A stretch of DNA of 14,213 nucleotides from Roseiarcus sp043784465. Lineage in GTDB: Bacteria; Pseudomonadota; Alphaproteobacteria; Rhizobiales; Beijerinckiaceae. Location of the stretch: the NCBI GenBank assembly GCA_043784465.1, contig JAYVYJ010000114.1:1-14213 (forward strand). The letters are read 5' to 3'. Of the stretch, positions 12,832 to 14,213 are shown one piece after another. Numbering within the stretch: position 1 is the stretch's first letter; every line of letters begins with the position of its first letter. The notes beneath the pieces were generated by a model. That model was not told the DNA's origin and ran no database searches. It was given only the letters and a program-made list of their open reading frames with translations. The position numbers and the translations under genes were made by a program.

Positions 12832-14034
12832 ATGTCCCTTTCCGACACGACCGCCCGCATGGCCAAGCCGCGGCTGAAGACCTACAAGCTCAGCGACGCG
12901 CATGGCCTCTACCTTGAGGTCGCGCCAAATGGCTCCCGCTACTGGCGCTGGAAATACCGGTTCGACGGCAAAGAGAAGCGTTTGGCGCTCGGCGTCTATC
13001 CCGTTGTCACTCTGGCAAAGGCGCGCGAGGAGGCGCTCGAAGCCCGAAGAGTTCTGCATGAGGGAACTGATCCGTCGGCGCGCAAGAAGGAACGCGAGCG
13101 CGACGCCAAACTCGCCGCCTCCAATTCATTCGAGGCCGTTGCGCGCGAGTGGCACTCTGTCATGCGTACAAAATGGACGGAGCGACACGCGCAAGATGTG
13201 ATCGAAAGTTTGGAAAAAGACGTCTTCCCGGATTTCGGCGAGCGGCCAATCGCGGAGCTAAGAGCGCCCGAAGTGCTGGAGTCGATTCGGAAAATCGAGA
13301 AGCGCGGAGCCATCGATATCGCCCAGCGTGTTCGCCAGCGTTGCAGCGCCGTATTTGCGTTCGCAATCGGAACCGGGGTTGCCGAAAATAACCCAGTCGT
13401 GGCGATGAAAGGGGTTTTCGTCACGCGCAAGAAAATACCGCGTCGAATGTTGCCGGCGAACGAACTGTCCTCGTTCTTGCAGACTCTGCGAACGCACAAA
13501 GGCGACAAAGCTATCGGACTCGCCTTGCGATTGATTATTCTGACCATGGTCCGCACCGTCGAACTGCGCGGCGCGCGATGGAGCGAATTCGATTTCGAAA
13601 ACAAAATCTGGGCGATCCCTCAGGAGCGAATGAAGATGCGCGCGCCGCACCTCGTTCCGCTATCGCAGCAAGCTTTGGCTGTCCTGGAAGAACTGAAGCC
13701 GATATCGGGTGGCGACGATCTCGTCTTTCCAGGACGTAACGATCGTCACAAACCAATCAGCGAAAACACTTTGCTCTATGCCCTCTACCGCATGGGCTAT
13801 CACCAACGCGCGACAACGCACGGATTTCGAGCGCTCGCATCGACGATACTCAACGAATGCGGCCGATGGCGACCGGACGCCATCGAGAGGCAACTCGCAC
13901 ACAAAGAACAAAACGCCGTGCGCGCCGCCTATCATCGCTCCGAATATATGGACGAGCGCGTCCGCATGATGCAGTGGTGGGCGGACTATCTGGACGGCGA
14001 GGAGGCGCAGCACGCCGGGAGGCCAAGGGCGTAG
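12832..14034 (+). CDS. Tyrosine recombinase / integrase with DUF4102-type arm-binding domain
   Basis: The 400-residue protein catalyses site-specific integration, probably at the neighbouring tRNA-Ser. Residues 4-90 are the arm-type DNA-binding domain (KTYKLSDAHGLYLEVAPNGS, YWRWKYRFDGKEKRLALGVY). Residues about 97-185 form the core-binding SAM-like domain. Residues 205-385 are the catalytic domain with all key residues present: Arg241 in TMVRTVELRGARW, Lys268, His330 and Arg333 in HGFRALA, His357 in LAHKE, and Tyr367 in AAYHRSEYM. The family's closing MQWWADYLDG is also intact, and the length is normal for the family, so it should be active. I chose the ATG at 12832 because MSLSDTTARMAKP aligns with the family's usual N-terminus. 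An ATG at 12793 would add 13 residues encoded inside the palindrome. It reads away from the tRNA, so the element extends rightward. Confidence 0.93.
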   Translation: MSLSDTTARMAKPRLKTYKLSDAHGLYLEVAPNGSRYWRWKYRFDGKEKRLALGVYPVVTLAKAREEALEARRVLHEGTDPSARKKERERDAKLAASNSFEAVAREWHSVMRTKWTERHAQDVIESLEKDVFPDFGERPIAELRAPEVLESIRKIEKRGAIDIAQRVRQRCSAVFAFAIGTGVAENNPVVAMKGVFVTRKKIPRRMLPANELSSFLQTLRTHKGDKAIGLALRLIILTMVRTVELRGARWSEFDFENKIWAIPQERMKMRAPHLVPLSQQALAVLEELKPISGGDDLVFPGRNDRHKPISENTLLYALYRMGYHQRATTHGFRALASTILNECGRWRPDAIERQLAHKEQNAVRAAYHRSEYMDERVRMMQWWADYLDGEEAQHAGRPRA

Positions 14035-14086
14035 GAGCGGAGCAAAACAATCTGTCGCCATGCAGCACTATGTCAAGCTATGTGTC

Positions 14087-14117
14087 GGTGGCTCGAGTCC
14101 TCCTTTGGGGATAACCA
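14087..14117 (+). other. tRNA T-arm-like sequence after the integrase
   Basis: GGTGGCTCGAGTCCTCC (14087-14103) looks like a T arm with one mismatched stem pair, and a CCA follows at 14115-14117. It resembles the tRNA-Ser T arm, with about three substitutions and one missing base. No upstream anticodon arm or pairing 5' acceptor is visible, so it is not a tRNA gene. It could be an old attachment-site remnant or chance, because T arms share a common consensus. The rest of 14035-14213 holds no gene I can support. Confidence 0.25.
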
Positions 14118-14213
14118 GGGCTGTTCAACGCTCTCTACTGAAAGTCATTGAAGATATCGATTTGAGGCCACCGAAGGCGGCTGCCAGGCGGTCCTGTGGG
14201 ACCGTGTCGGTTT

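Noticed and set aside
14189..14204. CGGTCC-TGTG-GGACCG hairpin near the right edge as a terminator
   Set aside because: No run of T follows on either strand within the window, and the sequence may be coding beyond the edge.
14125..14213. Minus-strand frame of 28 codons entering from the right edge and ending in a TGA
   Set aside because: It is too short to recognise and the other two minus frames also stay open for over 20 codons; it may be a gene end but cannot be supported here.
1..14213. CRISPR array, insertion sequence ends or riboswitch
   Set aside because: I saw no regularly spaced repeats with unique spacers, no transposase motif, and no recognisable riboswitch core on either strand.

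Overview
The window is GC-rich DNA, probably from an alphaproteobacterium and most likely a member of the Hyphomicrobiales. This rests on the protein style, the resemblance of the tail genes to the Rhodobacter-type gene transfer agent (GTA) tail, and the GC-rich codons. No ribosomal or taxonomic marker is present, so the assignment is inference.

Positions 1-8811 (minus strand, read right to left) are a compact phage or GTA-like tail-tip and lysis operon. In order of transcription it encodes: a GTA-type TIM-barrel protein fused to a DUF2460 (distal tail) domain; a second DUF2460 protein split by a carbohydrate-binding-like insert; a DUF2163 hub protein with four cysteines spaced as in lambda gpL; an NlpC/P60 peptidase; a 794-residue tail-tip protein that looks like the GTA 'megatron' without its TIM barrel; a zinc amidase with a peptidoglycan-binding domain; a 28-residue membrane peptide; a 63-residue small protein; and a GTG-started gene cut by the left edge. 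Most neighbours overlap by 1-4 bases or lie 4-24 bases apart, which fits translational coupling. A good sigma70-like promoter (8900-8928) sits in front of the first gene. No head, tube or tape-measure gene lies upstream, where such genes would normally be: a tRNA-Pro(UGG) gene at 9032-9108 is there instead. The tail tip is therefore an isolated cassette, a rearranged prophage end, or part of a split particle locus.

Positions 9109-12454 look like host chromosome. They hold a minus-strand glycosyltransferase (9217-10278), a heavily degraded short-chain dehydrogenase pseudogene (about 10366-11094, with stops, frameshifts and the catalytic Tyr changed to Cys), and a plus-strand GT4 glycosyltransferase (11369-12454). 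The last segment of the pseudogene is open and in frame with the first glycosyltransferase, so a naive gene call would fuse them.

Positions 12578-14213 are the start of an integrated element: a tRNA-Ser(CGA) gene, a 165-base interval with short iterated repeats and a nested palindrome, and a complete tyrosine recombinase reading away from the tRNA. Just after the integrase is a short sequence resembling a tRNA T-arm and CCA end. The rest of the island, if any, lies to the right of the window.
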